35,931 nucleotides of DNA from Planctomicrobium piriforme (GTDB taxonomy: Bacteria; Planctomycetota; Planctomycetia; Planctomycetales; Planctomycetaceae), in the NCBI GenBank assembly GCA_945861445.1, contig CAMAVF010000018.1, forward strand, positions 1 through 35,931, in the 5' to 3' direction. Under the pieces are notes generated by a model that saw nothing but the letters and a program-made list of their open reading frames with translations, searched no databases and had not been told where the DNA came from. Made by a program: the position numbers and the translations under genes. Shown one piece after another: positions 1 to 8,862 of this stretch. Positions within the stretch are counted from its first letter, which is position 1; each line of letters starts with the position of its first letter.

Positions 1-83
1 CAATCGGCGGAACTCTTACGAGATTCCGCTACAAAATCCTTCACGACGTAGCCCGTTGGGGCTTGGCAGACAATGAGAATCAA

Positions 84-1148
84 ATGAGTATCTCGATTGA
101 GCATGTCAGCAAGAACTTCAGTAGCTTTCAGGCGTTGACCGACATCAACCTCGAGGTCGCTGGAGGGGAACTCGTCGCGCTGCTGGGGCCGTCCGGTTCT
201 GGCAAGACTACGTTGCTGCGAATCATTGCCGGGCTGGAAACCGCAAACGCTGGAGTGGTGCGCTACCTGGATCTGGACATGACGCACAGCCGTCCGCAGG
301 AGCGGCAAATTGGCTTCGTGTTCCAGCACTACGCTCTCTTCCGCCACATGACGGTGTTCGAAAACATCGCCTTCGGCCTGCGGATCCGGAAGACTCCGAA
401 CATCGAAGTCGCCAAGCGGGTTCGCGAACTGTTGCATCTGGTGCGACTGGAGGGGCTGGAAAAGCGCTACCCCGCACAATTGTCGGGTGGGCAACGTCAA
501 CGCGTGGCATTGGCACGGGCTCTCGGTGTTCAACCGCGAGTCCTCCTGCTCGATGAACCGTTCGGGGCTCTGGACGCCAAGGTCCGTGCGGAACTGCGGC
601 AATGGTTGCGGCAACTGCACGATCAAATGCATGTCACCACGATCTTCGTGACGCACGATCAGGAAGAAGCGTTTGAGGTCGCCGACAAGGTCGTGGTCAT
701 GCAGGCCGGCAAGATCGAACAACTCGGCACCCCGCAAGAAGTCTTCGATCATCCGGCCAACGCGTTCGTCATGGACTTCCTGGGGAACGTGAATGTCTTT
801 CACGGCCGGATGCAGTCGGGCAAGGTCCATTTGCCGGGCTTTGAAATGGCTTATCCCGAATATGCCCACGACGTCGCCCAGACGGCGACCGCCTATGTCC
901 GGCCGCATGAAGTCGACCTGGATCGAGTGGCCCCGAACGGGGCTGCCATGCAAGTGAAAGTCCTGCAAGTCCACCCGGCTGGGTCAGTTGCAAAAGTGCG
1001 TGTCCAGTCTGATGAATTCGGGATGAACTTGAACATCGAACTGAGCTTGGACCGCTACTCGGAGTTGAGACCCGTGGCCGGCGAGTTTCTGTTTGCGTCA
1101 CCGCGTAAAGTCCGCGTGTTTGCCCCGACGGATGACTACGTGATTTGA
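84..1148 (+). CDS. cysA: Sulfate/thiosulfate ABC transporter ATP-binding protein CysA
   Basis: ATPase subunit that powers sulfate or thiosulfate import, acting on the cytoplasmic face with CysT/CysW permeases. In the 354-residue product the Walker A motif GPSGSGKTT lies at about 35-43, the Q-loop FQHY near 81, the signature LSGGQRQ near 133-139, Walker B LLLDEP near 154-159 and the switch histidine in THDQEEA near 191. A C-terminal TOBE-like regulatory region of about 120 residues follows. The frame is open to the left window edge and has an in-frame TTG at 63. I chose the ATG at 84 because family members normally begin with a sequence like MSIxIxxVSKxF, matching [12 protein letters not shown]. 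No permease gene is visible, so cysT/cysW are probably just outside on the left. CysA is favoured over other TOBE-type importers (spermidine, molybdate) by overall resemblance, so the substrate is family-level inference. Confidence 0.9.
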   Translation: MSISIEHVSKNFSSFQALTDINLEVAGGELVALLGPSGSGKTTLLRIIAGLETANAGVVRYLDLDMTHSRPQERQIGFVFQHYALFRHMTVFENIAFGLRIRKTPNIEVAKRVRELLHLVRLEGLEKRYPAQLSGGQRQRVALARALGVQPRVLLLDEPFGALDAKVRAELRQWLRQLHDQMHVTTIFVTHDQEEAFEVADKVVVMQAGKIEQLGTPQEVFDHPANAFVMDFLGNVNVFHGRMQSGKVHLPGFEMAYPEYAHDVAQTATAYVRPHEVDLDRVAPNGAAMQVKVLQVHPAGSVAKVRVQSDEFGMNLNIELSLDRYSELRPVAGEFLFASPRKVRVFAPTDDYVI

Positions 1149-1193
1149 CGGCTGCGACTGCTTCGCCTCGAGGTCGTGTACCTCCATAGCCGT

Positions 1194-1277
1194 GGTGAGC
1201 CGAATGCCGTGAGGCCCCGGACATTTTCTCGCGGCTCAAGCTCAATATGTCCGGGGCCTTACGGCCTCCGGCTCACC
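1194..1277. repeat. REP-like long inverted repeat (copy 1)
   Basis: Two 31-nt arms (1194-1224 and 1247-1277) are inverted copies with a few mismatches and a 22-nt loop. The arm begins GGTGAGCC and continues GCCGTGAGGCC. The element lies 45 nt after the cysA stop. The same arm sequence recurs at 28166-28290, so this is a dispersed element rather than a private terminator, although it could still stop transcription. Confidence 0.75.
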
Positions 1278-1421
1278 TAATTTAAAACTATTGTCTCACG
1301 TCATAGCTCTCGTTCGGCCTCTCGTAAGCGCGGGGCCATTGTGTCTCGGCATCCGGTCGTGTACCCTGCCGAAACTCTTTGTTGATAGCTACTTGCTGCC
1401 ATCGCCGTCGGAAAGGCCGTG

Positions 1422-3356
1422 ATGTCGTCTCCCGAAAATCCTGGTTCGCTGAATTCCCTTCCGAAATCGGCTCCGCCACCTCCTCTAGGCTGGCCGCCAG
1501 TCTGGATTTTCGTGGTGTTAGCGCTCGTGCTGGTGATGTTCAGCTTCGGAGGTTGCTTTGAAACCCCGCCATCGGAAGTCCCCTACAGCTTCTTCTGGCA
1601 GCAATTGAAGAAAGGCAACGTCACCCAGGTCGAATTCGTGGGGAGCCATCTCTCGGGCGAATGGAAAGAGGCACCTGCCAATCCCGAGTCCGATAAGAAA
1701 GTGCTGCTCGCGAAGAAGTTTTCCACCGTTCTGCCCAACGTCGAGGACAAACGGCTCCTGGAACAACTGGACCTGTCGACGGTGAAGTACAAGGCCGAGA
1801 GCACGGAATGGAATCCGTTGATGCTCGCGTTCATCTATTTCATCGCTCCCGGACTGATCATGGGGGGCATTCTGTATCTCATGCTGAAACGATCCAGCGA
1901 TCCGTTGGGCGGATCGGGCATGTTCGGCAGCTTTGGCCGCAGTCCGGCCCGGCGGTTCGAGTCGTCTTCCAGCAACAAGACCTACGCCGATGTCGCGGGC
2001 ATGGATAATGCCAAACGCGAACTGCAGGAAGTGGTCGAGTTTCTGAAGGATCCGACTCATTTCCAACGTCTGGGGGCCAGCATTCCCAAGGGTGTCCTGT
2101 TGATGGGGCCGCCGGGGACTGGCAAGACGCTGCTCGCCCGGGCGACCGCTGGTGAAGCCGGCGTGACGTTTTATTCGATCAACGGTTCCGAGTTTATCCA
2201 GCTCTTCGTGGGTGTCGGCGCCAGCCGTGTCCGCGACTTGTTCCGTACCGCAAAAGAGAACGCTCCCTGCGTCATCTTCATCGATGAAATCGATGCCGTC
2301 GGACGTATGCGCGGTGCCGGTTACGGTGGGGGTAATGACGAACGCGAACAAACACTGAATCAGATCCTCAGCGAAATGGACGGTTTCCTGCAGACCGACG
2401 CCGTGATTGTCCTGGCCGCGACCAATCGCCCGGACGTACTCGATCCCGCCTTGTTGCGACCCGGTCGTTTTGATCGCCACGTGACAGTCGATCGCCCCAC
2501 CAAGGACGGGCGGCGAGACATCTTGAAAGTTCATATCAAGAAGGTCCCCGTCGCGGACAACGTGAAGCTCGACGAAATTGCAGCCAGCACGATTGGCTTC
2601 TCCGGAGCCGATTTGAAGAATCTCGTGAATGAAGCGGCGATCAATGCCACGCGGTTGAACAAGGACTTTGTGGATGAGGACGACTTCGAGTATGCCCGAG
2701 ACAAGGTCATCATGGGGCCCAAGCGCGAAGAGATCCTCAACGAGCGCGAACGCGAAATGACCGCCTACCACGAAGCCGGGCATGCCTTGTTGGCGTGGCG
2801 GTTGTCGGAAGTGGATATTGTTCGCAAAGTCACGATTATCCCACGTGGGCGAGCTCTCGGTGTCACGCAATTGATGCCGGTTGAAGAAAACTACAGCATT
2901 GGCGAAAAGCGGCTGCACGCGCGACTGGCATTTACAATGGGAGGCCGTGCGGCCGAAAAGCTGGTGTTTGACGAATTCACCGCGGGGGCCGAGAACGATT
3001 TGCAACAGGCGACCAGCCTGGCGCGCCGCATGGTCGGTCACTGGGGAATGAGCGACGTCATTGGTCCGGTCGCCTTCCGTCAACAGGAAGAGAACCCGTT
3101 CCTGGGCAAAGAGTTACACGACAGCCGCGAGTTCAGCGAAGAGACCGCTCGGATCATCGACCAGGAAGTGCAAAAGTTCCTGATGCGTGCCCAAGACAAG
3201 GCGATGGAAGTCCTCGTCGCCAATCGGCCGCAACTCGATCAGTTGGCTCATGAATTGTTGAAAAAGGAGAGCCTCGGTCAGGAAGAGATGAAGGTCATTC
3301 TAGGGCCTCCCGTGGCCAAGCCTTACGTCAAACCGCTGCCCGAAGAGTTGATCTAG
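1422..3356 (+). CDS. ftsH: ATP-dependent zinc metalloprotease FtsH
   Basis: Membrane-anchored AAA+ protease that unfolds and degrades membrane and regulatory proteins as a hexamer. The 644-residue product has a cytoplasmic proline-rich start, TM1 at about 26-45, a short periplasmic domain, TM2 at about 133-155, then the AAA module: Walker A GPPGTGKT at 229-236, pore loop FVGVG near 262, Walker B IFIDEID near 285-291, and the second region of homology with RPGRFDRH near 346-353. The zinc site HEAGH is at 450-454 and the third ligand is probably the Asp of AENDLQQA near 526. Length is normal for the family. A GTG at 1419 directly precedes the ATG at 1422. The ATG is preferred because GAAAGG at 1411-1416 is then spaced 5 nt away. 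It appears to be a single gene, with no neighbour of related function. Confidence 0.97.
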   Translation: MSSPENPGSLNSLPKSAPPPPLGWPPVWIFVVLALVLVMFSFGGCFETPPSEVPYSFFWQQLKKGNVTQVEFVGSHLSGEWKEAPANPESDKKVLLAKKFSTVLPNVEDKRLLEQLDLSTVKYKAESTEWNPLMLAFIYFIAPGLIMGGILYLMLKRSSDPLGGSGMFGSFGRSPARRFESSSSNKTYADVAGMDNAKRELQEVVEFLKDPTHFQRLGASIPKGVLLMGPPGTGKTLLARATAGEAGVTFYSINGSEFIQLFVGVGASRVRDLFRTAKENAPCVIFIDEIDAVGRMRGAGYGGGNDEREQTLNQILSEMDGFLQTDAVIVLAATNRPDVLDPALLRPGRFDRHVTVDRPTKDGRRDILKVHIKKVPVADNVKLDEIAASTIGFSGADLKNLVNEAAINATRLNKDFVDEDDFEYARDKVIMGPKREEILNEREREMTAYHEAGHALLAWRLSEVDIVRKVTIIPRGRALGVTQLMPVEENYSIGEKRLHARLAFTMGGRAAEKLVFDEFTAGAENDLQQATSLARRMVGHWGMSDVIGPVAFRQQEENPFLGKELHDSREFSEETARIIDQEVQKFLMRAQDKAMEVLVANRPQLDQLAHELLKKESLGQEEMKVILGPPVAKPYVKPLPEELI

Positions 3357-3677
3357 GCGCCCATCTCCCCTAATTTAAGCTGCAGCCTGACTCTTTGAAG
3401 TCGGGTGCTTCTTCGCTGCCGCAGGGAGCGCTCGGAGTTGGACAGTCAGGCGACAGCTCATCAGTGACTCTGCTGCCTGCGTAAGAGAAGATCAATCTGG
3501 AAGGTTGGAAGTGTCGATTTCGACTGCACCCAGTTGATCGCCACGACCCAACCCGATGGCCTGCTGATGCAGCGGACCTCGTCGTCATCCAGCGACTCTC
3601 ACAGTCAGGAACGAGAGTTACGATAGATTCATGCAGCCAGACTCCCTGGTTGGCTTCCACTTAGGATTTGAAAACAC
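3357..3677. other. Intergenic region between ftsH and the DapA-like gene
   Basis: No convincing gene is seen in these 321 bases. A small hairpin at 3386-3405 (7-bp stem with one G-T pair, 6-nt loop) lies 29 nt after the ftsH stop and may be a weak terminator, but only a mixed pyrimidine stretch follows it. A possible Shine-Dalgarno AGGAT lies at 3663-3667 before the next gene. Confidence 0.4.
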
Positions 3678-4706
3678 ATGGCAAGTTCGCAGCGTTTACA
3701 GGGCATTTTTACTCCCAACATGGTTCCGCTCGATCAGCGCGGAAACATCAACGAGGAGGAACTCCGCAAGTACACTGACTGGTTGATTGAGCGTGGTGTC
3801 CACGGGCTCTATCCCAACGGGTCGACGGGCGAATTCCTGCGGTTTACCCCCGAAGAACGCCGCCGGATCATCGAGATCATGGTCGACCAGACGCGTGGCC
3901 GGGTCCCCGTTCTGGCCGGTGCTGCTGAAGCGAACACCCGCGAAACGATTAAAGCCTGCGAGTATTACCACGACCTAGGTGCGCGGGCGGTGGCCATTGT
4001 TTCGCCGTTCTATTACAAGCTGAGTCCCGCCTCGGTCTACGCCTACTTCAAGGAGATCGGCGACAACACGCCGATCGACGTAACCCTCTACAATATTCCG
4101 TTGTTCGCCAGCCCGATCGACGTCCCGACCGTGCAGCGACTGGCAGAAGAATGCCCCAAGGTCGTGGCGATCAAGGATTCGTCGGGCGATATCCCGCACA
4201 TGATTCGCATGATCAAAGCGGTCCGGCCCAATCGTCCCGATTTCAGCTTTTTGACCGGTTGGGACGCGGCCCTGATGCCGTTGCTCCTGATTGGCTGCGA
4301 CGGCGGTACGAACGCGACGTCGGGCGTCGTCCCGGAAGTGACTCGAAAACTGTACGATCTGACCCTCGCCGGCAAACTCGACGAAGCCCTCAAGGTCCAA
4401 TATGACCTCGTCACCCTGTTCGATACGATGATCTACTCGGCCGAATTTCCGGAAGGTTTTCGTGCTGCGGCCGAACTCCGCGGGTTCCGGATGGGGACCG
4501 GCCGACAACCGCTGTCGGAAGGTCAACAACGTGACCTGTCAGCCCTGCGCAATACGCTGCAGTGCCTGCTGGCCGAACATGGATTTACGTCGGAACCCTT
4601 GGGTGGCTGCCCCGTGAAAGGGGACGAGAAGTTCGATTCCAAGGAAGTCAGCGCGATCGTGCAGAATGTGCTGGCAGAATTGAAACGCCGCGGTTTGGGA
4701 AACTGA
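3678..4706 (+). CDS. DapA/NanA-family class I aldolase with C-terminal tail resembling an encapsulation peptide
   Basis: Member of the dihydrodipicolinate synthase/N-acetylneuraminate lyase family of TIM-barrel, Schiff-base-forming aldolases. In the 342-residue product the pyruvate-carboxylate loop NGSTGE is at 47-52, the active-site tyrosine is in LYNIP near 138, and the Schiff-base lysine is in [10 protein letters not shown] near 166. GSTGE, rather than the GTTGE of true DapA, points to the neuraminate-lyase-like or another 2-keto acid branch, so lysine biosynthesis should not be assumed. The barrel fills about 300 residues. It is followed by a linker ([12 protein letters not shown]) and a short predicted amphipathic helix, [16 protein letters not shown], at 324-339. 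Such linker-plus-helix tails are used to target enzymes into bacterial microcompartments; this reading is inference, since no shell gene is in the window. The ATG at 3678 is supported by AGGAT upstream. Confidence 0.88.
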   Translation: MASSQRLQGIFTPNMVPLDQRGNINEEELRKYTDWLIERGVHGLYPNGSTGEFLRFTPEERRRIIEIMVDQTRGRVPVLAGAAEANTRETIKACEYYHDLGARAVAIVSPFYYKLSPASVYAYFKEIGDNTPIDVTLYNIPLFASPIDVPTVQRLAEECPKVVAIKDSSGDIPHMIRMIKAVRPNRPDFSFLTGWDAALMPLLLIGCDGGTNATSGVVPEVTRKLYDLTLAGKLDEALKVQYDLVTLFDTMIYSAEFPEGFRAAAELRGFRMGTGRQPLSEGQQRDLSALRNTLQCLLAEHGFTSEPLGGCPVKGDEKFDSKEVSAIVQNVLAELKRRGLGN

Positions 4707-4970
4707 GTTCCCTTGTAAATCCAATGGGATTCGTCCAGTATTCTACGGTGTGCTGCGCTTCGAGCTGGTATTCGTAGGGTGTTCGCAGGCAATTTTCCCA
4801 ACAATTGTGGAGCGTCTGTCGTAAAGCCTGCTGTCAGAGCTGTTTTCGTTGCTTGCTGGCCCCTTGACGGTTGTCCGATCTCGTTCGCTATCAATGGCTT
4901 ATACTGCCAGCCACGATCCTTGAAGTCCAATCGTCCGTCTATCGATCATTAGCAGGAGCAGGCCGTCGCG

Positions 4971-5915
4971 ATGCCTCAGAATTTCCAATTCGCCATCCAG
5001 TTCATTTATCACGAACTGTTGACCTCGACTGCCGGACTCGGGATTTTGTGCATTATTCTGCCGATTATCGCCATCCGGTTAATATGGCGTTTTACAGGCT
5101 CGCCCGCTAGGACAATTGCCCGCGCCACGACGACCGAAGCCGTTCGTCAGCCGGTGTTTGCTCTGATGATCGTGCTGGGACTCGTGATCAATCTGCTGAA
5201 TGCCTACATTCCGTTCTTCACCCTGGGCGAAGACGTGAAGATGTTGAAAGACTGCGGTCTGGCGACATTGCTGATTTCGGGTTTGATCCTTGCCGTGTGG
5301 ACCGCCAGTACCAGTATCGCTGACGAAATTGAAGGCAAGACGGCAATGACGTTGCTGTCCAAGCCGATCAATCGCCGGCAGTTCATTTTTGGCAAATACA
5401 TCGGGATTCTGCAGGCCGTACTGTTGATGTATCTGCCGACCGTCTTGTGGTTCCTGTTCTGCATCTATGTCAAAGTACCCTACGACGGCAAAGAAGGTGG
5501 CAAGACCGACATTACCTGGATGGAATGCTGGGTCACGACCGTGCAGACGATTCCCGGCATCGTCTTGATCATCTTCGAAGTCGCGGTGATGACGGCCGTC
5601 AGTGTTGCCATTTCGACGCGGCTGCCGATGGTGGTGAATATGGTCTCGTGCCTGGCGATTTTCGTCATCGGCCACCTGACCCCGGCGCTGGTTGACTCCG
5701 GTTCGCTTGACCGCCTGGAACTCGTTGAATTCATGGCCCGACTGTTTGCGACGGTGCTGCCGGCATTGGAAAACTTCAATATCCAGGCTGCGATTGCAAC
5801 AGGTGCCGAAGTCCCCAAGGAATACCTGCTGAGTGCGCTGCTCTACACCGTGTGCTATGCCGGCATGGCGATTCTGCTGGCGTTCATTATGTTCGAAGAC
5901 CGCGACCTGGCGTAG
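4971..5915 (+). CDS. ABC-2 type transporter permease (NosY-like)
   Basis: Integral membrane subunit of an ABC-2 family exporter. The 314-residue protein has about seven hydrophobic segments (near 20-39, 61-81, 97-115, 143-167, 193-213, 218-238 and 285-307). The cytoplasmic segment [20 protein letters not shown] (119-138) is the typical conserved stretch of these permeases, just before a long hydrophobic helix pair. The ATG at 4971 is preceded by AGGAGCAGG, a good ribosome-binding site. No ATPase gene of the ABC-2 type lies next to it, since the upstream gene is an aldolase and the downstream one is rpoD on the other strand. Its partner must be encoded elsewhere, and the substrate cannot be told from the sequence. 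Confidence 0.85.
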   Translation: MPQNFQFAIQFIYHELLTSTAGLGILCIILPIIAIRLIWRFTGSPARTIARATTTEAVRQPVFALMIVLGLVINLLNAYIPFFTLGEDVKMLKDCGLATLLISGLILAVWTASTSIADEIEGKTAMTLLSKPINRRQFIFGKYIGILQAVLLMYLPTVLWFLFCIYVKVPYDGKEGGKTDITWMECWVTTVQTIPGIVLIIFEVAVMTAVSVAISTRLPMVVNMVSCLAIFVIGHLTPALVDSGSLDRLELVEFMARLFATVLPALENFNIQAAIATGAEVPKEYLLSALLYTVCYAGMAILLAFIMFEDRDLA

Positions 5916-5970
5916 TTAGTTGCTTCGTGATCGGAACCCGAATGCATATAGGGTGACCGGACCGCGAGGG

Positions 5971-6027
5971 AATGGGACTTATAGGACGGATGAGACTAAT
6001 GGGACTGATGAGTTCCACTGGTCCCAT
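5971..6027. repeat. Degenerate tandem repeat of about 10 nt containing GGGACT
   Basis: Between the permease and rpoD genes, units such as GGGACTTATA, GGACGGATGA and GGACTGATGA follow each other. ATGGGAC at 5999-6005 can pair with GTCCCAT at 6021-6027. This resembles a decayed intergenic short tandem repeat and is distinct from the 7-bp family elsewhere in the window. Confidence 0.45.
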
Positions 6028-6059
6028 GTTTGGCCACAAGTAGCATCAACACAAAAAAT

Positions 6060-6096
6060 GATGCCCCGGTTCCTCAACAGGAGAAACCGGGGCATC
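6060..6096 (-). terminator. Rho-independent terminator of rpoD
   Basis: A perfect 12-bp GC-rich stem (6060-6071 with 6085-6096, 13-nt loop) is followed on the minus strand by six T residues (AAAAAA at 6053-6058 on the plus strand). It lies 36 nt beyond the rpoD stop. It is the clearest intrinsic terminator in the window and could also stop the oppositely directed permease transcript, less efficiently because no T-run follows on that side. Confidence 0.85.
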
Positions 6097-6131
6097 TTGT
6101 ATTACGGACTTTTGGCTTGGACCGCAGCAGA

Positions 6132-7877
6132 CTATTCGTCGCCCAGATCGCTGATCGTTGCTGTCGCTGAAACGACGGCCACTTCGGTCAGACCGGCTTC
6201 TGCCATGCTGAGGTGCGACAAGCCTTCCACAAATCCCTTCAAGTGCTCGCTGCGCGTGTGATGCTGCAGCTTGCGGAGTGCCTTGGATTCGATCTGGCGA
6301 ATACGCTCACGGGTGACCTTGAAGATGCGTCCGGTTTCTTCCAGGGTATAGCTGTAGCCGTCACCCAGACCGTAACGCAAACGGATGATTTCGCGTTCGC
6401 GATACGTCAAGCTGCGTAGAACATGTTCAATCTTGTCCTTGAGCAGTTTGTGCATGGCGGTATCGGCCGGACTGCCCTCGTTGTCGTCTTCGAGGAAGTC
6501 GCCGAAGCTGCTGTCTTCGCTCTCACCAACAGGCGTATCCAGGCTGACCGGATGCCGCCAGGTCTTCATGATGCGTTCGGTTTCCTCGACGCTGAGCCCC
6601 ACGGCTTCGGCCAGTTCTTCCAGGGTCGGCTCGCGGCCGGTTTCCTGGCGAATGGCTTCGCTACGGGTCTTCAAGGCCGAGATACTTTGGAACATGTGAA
6701 CCGGAATGCGGATCGTGCGGGCATGATCCGCGACAGCTCGCGTGATCGCCTGACGAATCCACCATGTCGCATAGGTCGAAAACTTGTAGCCACGGCGGTA
6801 TTCGTACTTTTCGACACCACGCATCAAACCGGCGTTCCCTTCCTGGATCAGGTCCAGGAAGCTGAGCCCACGGTTGCGATACTTCTTGGCGATCGAAACC
6901 ACCAGCCGCAGGTTACCGCCTGACAAGCGTTGCTTGCCCTTGGTCCAGACGGCCATGCGGCGTTGAATTTCCTTGACCCGCGCCCGCATCGTGGCGGGTG
7001 TTTCGCAGGTCAGGTCGATCAAGTCCTGCAATTCGCGTCGCAGGCACTGAGCTTCCTCGGTACGATGCTGGCGATTCTTCTGCGTGATCAAATTCTCGAG
7101 CTCGTCCATGCGGCGCGAGATCTGTTCCAGGCGCTTACCGACGGGCAGCAAACGCTGGGTTCGCAAACTGAGCTCTTCACAGAGGGTGGCTGCCTTGCGA
7201 CGACGGACCCGCAGCCGTTCCTGAGCCGCCTTCTTGTCAGCCAGGGCCGACGTCGAGGCTTGCGTAATCTTAAAATCTTCAGCGTTTTCGGACAGCAGGT
7301 GGTCAAGCGTCTTCAGATTGTGCGGCATCCGGCCGAGAATCTGTTCCTTCTTGACGTTCTCGGTATCCGACGTCCGCAGCGTACGTTCGAACGGCAATTC
7401 GCCGGCCCGTACCTTCTTCATGGTTTCGACGGTGACCTTCATCGACAGGTCACTTTCCATGATCATGCGGCGCAATCGCTTGCGGGCAACTTCGATCTCC
7501 TTGGCGAGATAGATTTCCTTGTCGCGTGTCAGCAGGGGGATATCACCCATCTGGCTGAGGTACATGCGAATCGGGTCGCGTGAGAGGACGGCGGTCGGCT
7601 GGTCACCCAGCTTGCCCGCAGTCATATTGAGTGGGTTGTCCTCGGGAATATCGGGGATATCGTCATGCTGACCATCGGCAACCTTATAGTCGTCATCGGT
7701 GGTCGTATCGATCAGGGTCAAGCCGGCTTCTTCGAGCGCCAGCACCAGTTCGTCAACGATCGTGGGCTCGCCACCCTCATCGGGGAGGTAATCGTCAACT
7801 TGATGGAAGGTCAGGAAACCGCCTTGGGTTTTACCTGTATTCAGTAGCGTTTGCAGTTTGGCCTCGTAACGTGGCAC
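6132..7877 (-). CDS. rpoD: Primary RNA polymerase sigma factor RpoD (sigma-70)
   Basis: Housekeeping sigma factor that directs RNA polymerase to promoters. In the 581-residue product region 1.1 is at about 1-60 and region 1.2 at 99-132 ([18 protein letters not shown]). A non-conserved insert of about 180 residues follows, then region 2 at 320-393 with [15 protein letters not shown] and the conserved TIRIPVHM. Region 3 is at about 405-470 and region 4 at 485-546 with [16 protein letters not shown] tail of about 35 residues follows region 4, longer than in E. coli. An ATG lies 36 nt further upstream at 7913. I chose the GTG at 7877 because AAGGAG sits 6 nt before it, whereas the ATG has no ribosome-binding site; the longer form would be 593 residues. 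The gene stands alone, with a strong terminator after it. Confidence 0.96.
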   Translation of the reverse strand: MPRYEAKLQTLLNTGKTQGGFLTFHQVDDYLPDEGGEPTIVDELVLALEEAGLTLIDTTTDDDYKVADGQHDDIPDIPEDNPLNMTAGKLGDQPTAVLSRDPIRMYLSQMGDIPLLTRDKEIYLAKEIEVARKRLRRMIMESDLSMKVTVETMKKVRAGELPFERTLRTSDTENVKKEQILGRMPHNLKTLDHLLSENAEDFKITQASTSALADKKAAQERLRVRRRKAATLCEELSLRTQRLLPVGKRLEQISRRMDELENLITQKNRQHRTEEAQCLRRELQDLIDLTCETPATMRARVKEIQRRMAVWTKGKQRLSGGNLRLVVSIAKKYRNRGLSFLDLIQEGNAGLMRGVEKYEYRRGYKFSTYATWWIRQAITRAVADHARTIRIPVHMFQSISALKTRSEAIRQETGREPTLEELAEAVGLSVEETERIMKTWRHPVSLDTPVGESEDSSFGDFLEDDNEGSPADTAMHKLLKDKIEHVLRSLTYREREIIRLRYGLGDGYSYTLEETGRIFKVTRERIRQIESKALRKLQHHTRSEHLKGFVEGLSHLSMAEAGLTEVAVVSATATISDLGDE

Positions 7878-7881
7878 GATG

Positions 7882-7889
7882 CACTCCTT
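7882..7889 (-). promoter_or_regulatory. Ribosome-binding site that fixes the rpoD start
   Basis: The minus strand reads AAGGAG (complement of 7884-7889), 6 nt before the GTG at 7877. No comparable motif precedes the upstream ATG at 7913, so the GTG is the likely initiation codon. Confidence 0.75.
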
Positions 7890-7926
7890 GTCGAATTTAG
7901 CGGGTTCGCACATCCGTGTACTCTGT

Positions 7927-7963
7927 GCCCTGACGCAGGGCGGGGACCGTGAGGAAAACGGTC
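7927..7963 (-). promoter_or_regulatory. Tandem hairpins in the rpoD leader
   Basis: Two perfect 6-bp stems lie in series: GCCCTG/CAGGGC at 7927-7932 and 7936-7941, and GACCGT/ACGGTC at 7945-7950 and 7958-7963. They are about 50-85 nt upstream of the rpoD start. They would be in the 5' leader if transcription begins further upstream. Their function is unknown. Confidence 0.35.
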
Positions 7964-8804
7964 GGAATCAACACCAAGTTTGCCAGGGGCCGCAGGCGAT
8001 ACCGGGTCGAGGATCGGCGGGCGGCGGAGCGTGACGTCGTGCGCACCACAGGGGTGTCGCGAAATTCCGGTTTACCATGGCAAATGGGGTCGATTGTCTC
8101 ATGTCCAAGGGAGCCTGAAGCCGAAAAAAGAGGTAACAAAATCTGTTGTCCGCGATTCAGCAATTTCTGACGTTCTAACACGGCACTTTGATCTGTGGCG
8201 ACTAGGTTTTCGCAGGACCGTTCTCTGGTCTGCTGCCCAATCGCACGTCGAATACAATACATCACATCTCACTTAGACGATGACTTGCAGCGATGAGTTC
8301 GCCTGATCCCGGACTCGTCCTGTCTCATTAGAAACAAGCACTCGAGTCTGATCACCCTGTGATTCTTGGCGTCGAGCATGTTCGCGTTGCTAATAGACAT
8401 CTCACACATTGCGAACTCATTGGTCAAGGGGCGAAAACCACGAGTTTCAGATGTCACTTCAACGTTTCCCCCGGCGAAGTCAAATCGCCCGGCGGGACTG
8501 CCCAAATACTGTCACCATCACCAGGGACAAGCGGGTCAAGAAGTTCGCTTTCGACAGCTTCCTTTCTCTCAATTGCGAGTTCGTACGCCCTTACCCTTAT
8601 CAGTATACGCCTCGCGCGTCGCAGTTACCACTCAAAAAAATGGGTTTCGATCCCCGGCGATGAAATTTCACCGTCTGGACCAATTTCCCGACGTCGAGTT
8701 GTAACCTGACTGTCAGCAAAGCGTTGGGCAGGATGTGTATTGCAAACATCTGCCGCAAATTGCCCACTTGGCCCAGCCGAGAGAGAAGGCACAGCCAACG
8801 TGGG

Positions 8805-8854
8805 ATAGGCTTCCAGCCTGTCATCCTTTAAAAAAGCAGACAGGCGAAGCCTAT
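8805..8854. repeat. Inverted repeat after the STN-domain gene
   Basis: The arms at 8805-8822 and 8839-8854 pair over ATAGGCTT and GCCTGTC, with a 2-nt bulge and a 16-nt loop that contains an A6 run. It lies 8 nt after the stop of the minus-strand gene. It may act as its terminator, but the T-run is in the loop rather than after the stem. Confidence 0.55.
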
Positions 8855-8862
8855 ATCACGGT

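Larger units (their letters stand above)
7878..8862. other. Long non-coding region upstream of rpoD
   Basis: This stretch of 985 bases between the rpoD start and the stop of the next minus-strand gene carries no convincing gene. The open frames present lack family resemblance, ribosome-binding sites and planctomycete-like composition. It must contain the rpoD promoter and leader. Two small hairpins near the gene (7927-7963) and one repeat-like hairpin at the far end (8805-8854) are the only structures I can support. No tRNA, riboswitch or small-RNA family was recognised. Confidence 0.6.

Noticed and set aside
1-83. Coding end of an upstream sulfate permease gene
   Set aside because: The other two forward frames reach stops (49-51 and 74-76), but the short peptides are too small to assign. 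The operon idea is left as inference.
1518-3083. Long open frame (521 codons) on the minus strand inside ftsH
   Set aside because: It is fully antisense to a gene with every FtsH motif, and its translation resembles no family. GC-rich codon use on the plus strand keeps this frame open.
3678-5915. Complete bacterial microcompartment locus around the aldolase
   Set aside because: No shell proteins, aldehyde dehydrogenase or phosphotransacylase are nearby. Only the aldolase tail hints at such a system.
7980-8704. Several open frames of 70-116 codons upstream of rpoD
   Set aside because: They overlap each other, lack ribosome-binding sites and signal or domain features, and have arginine/serine-rich random-looking translations.
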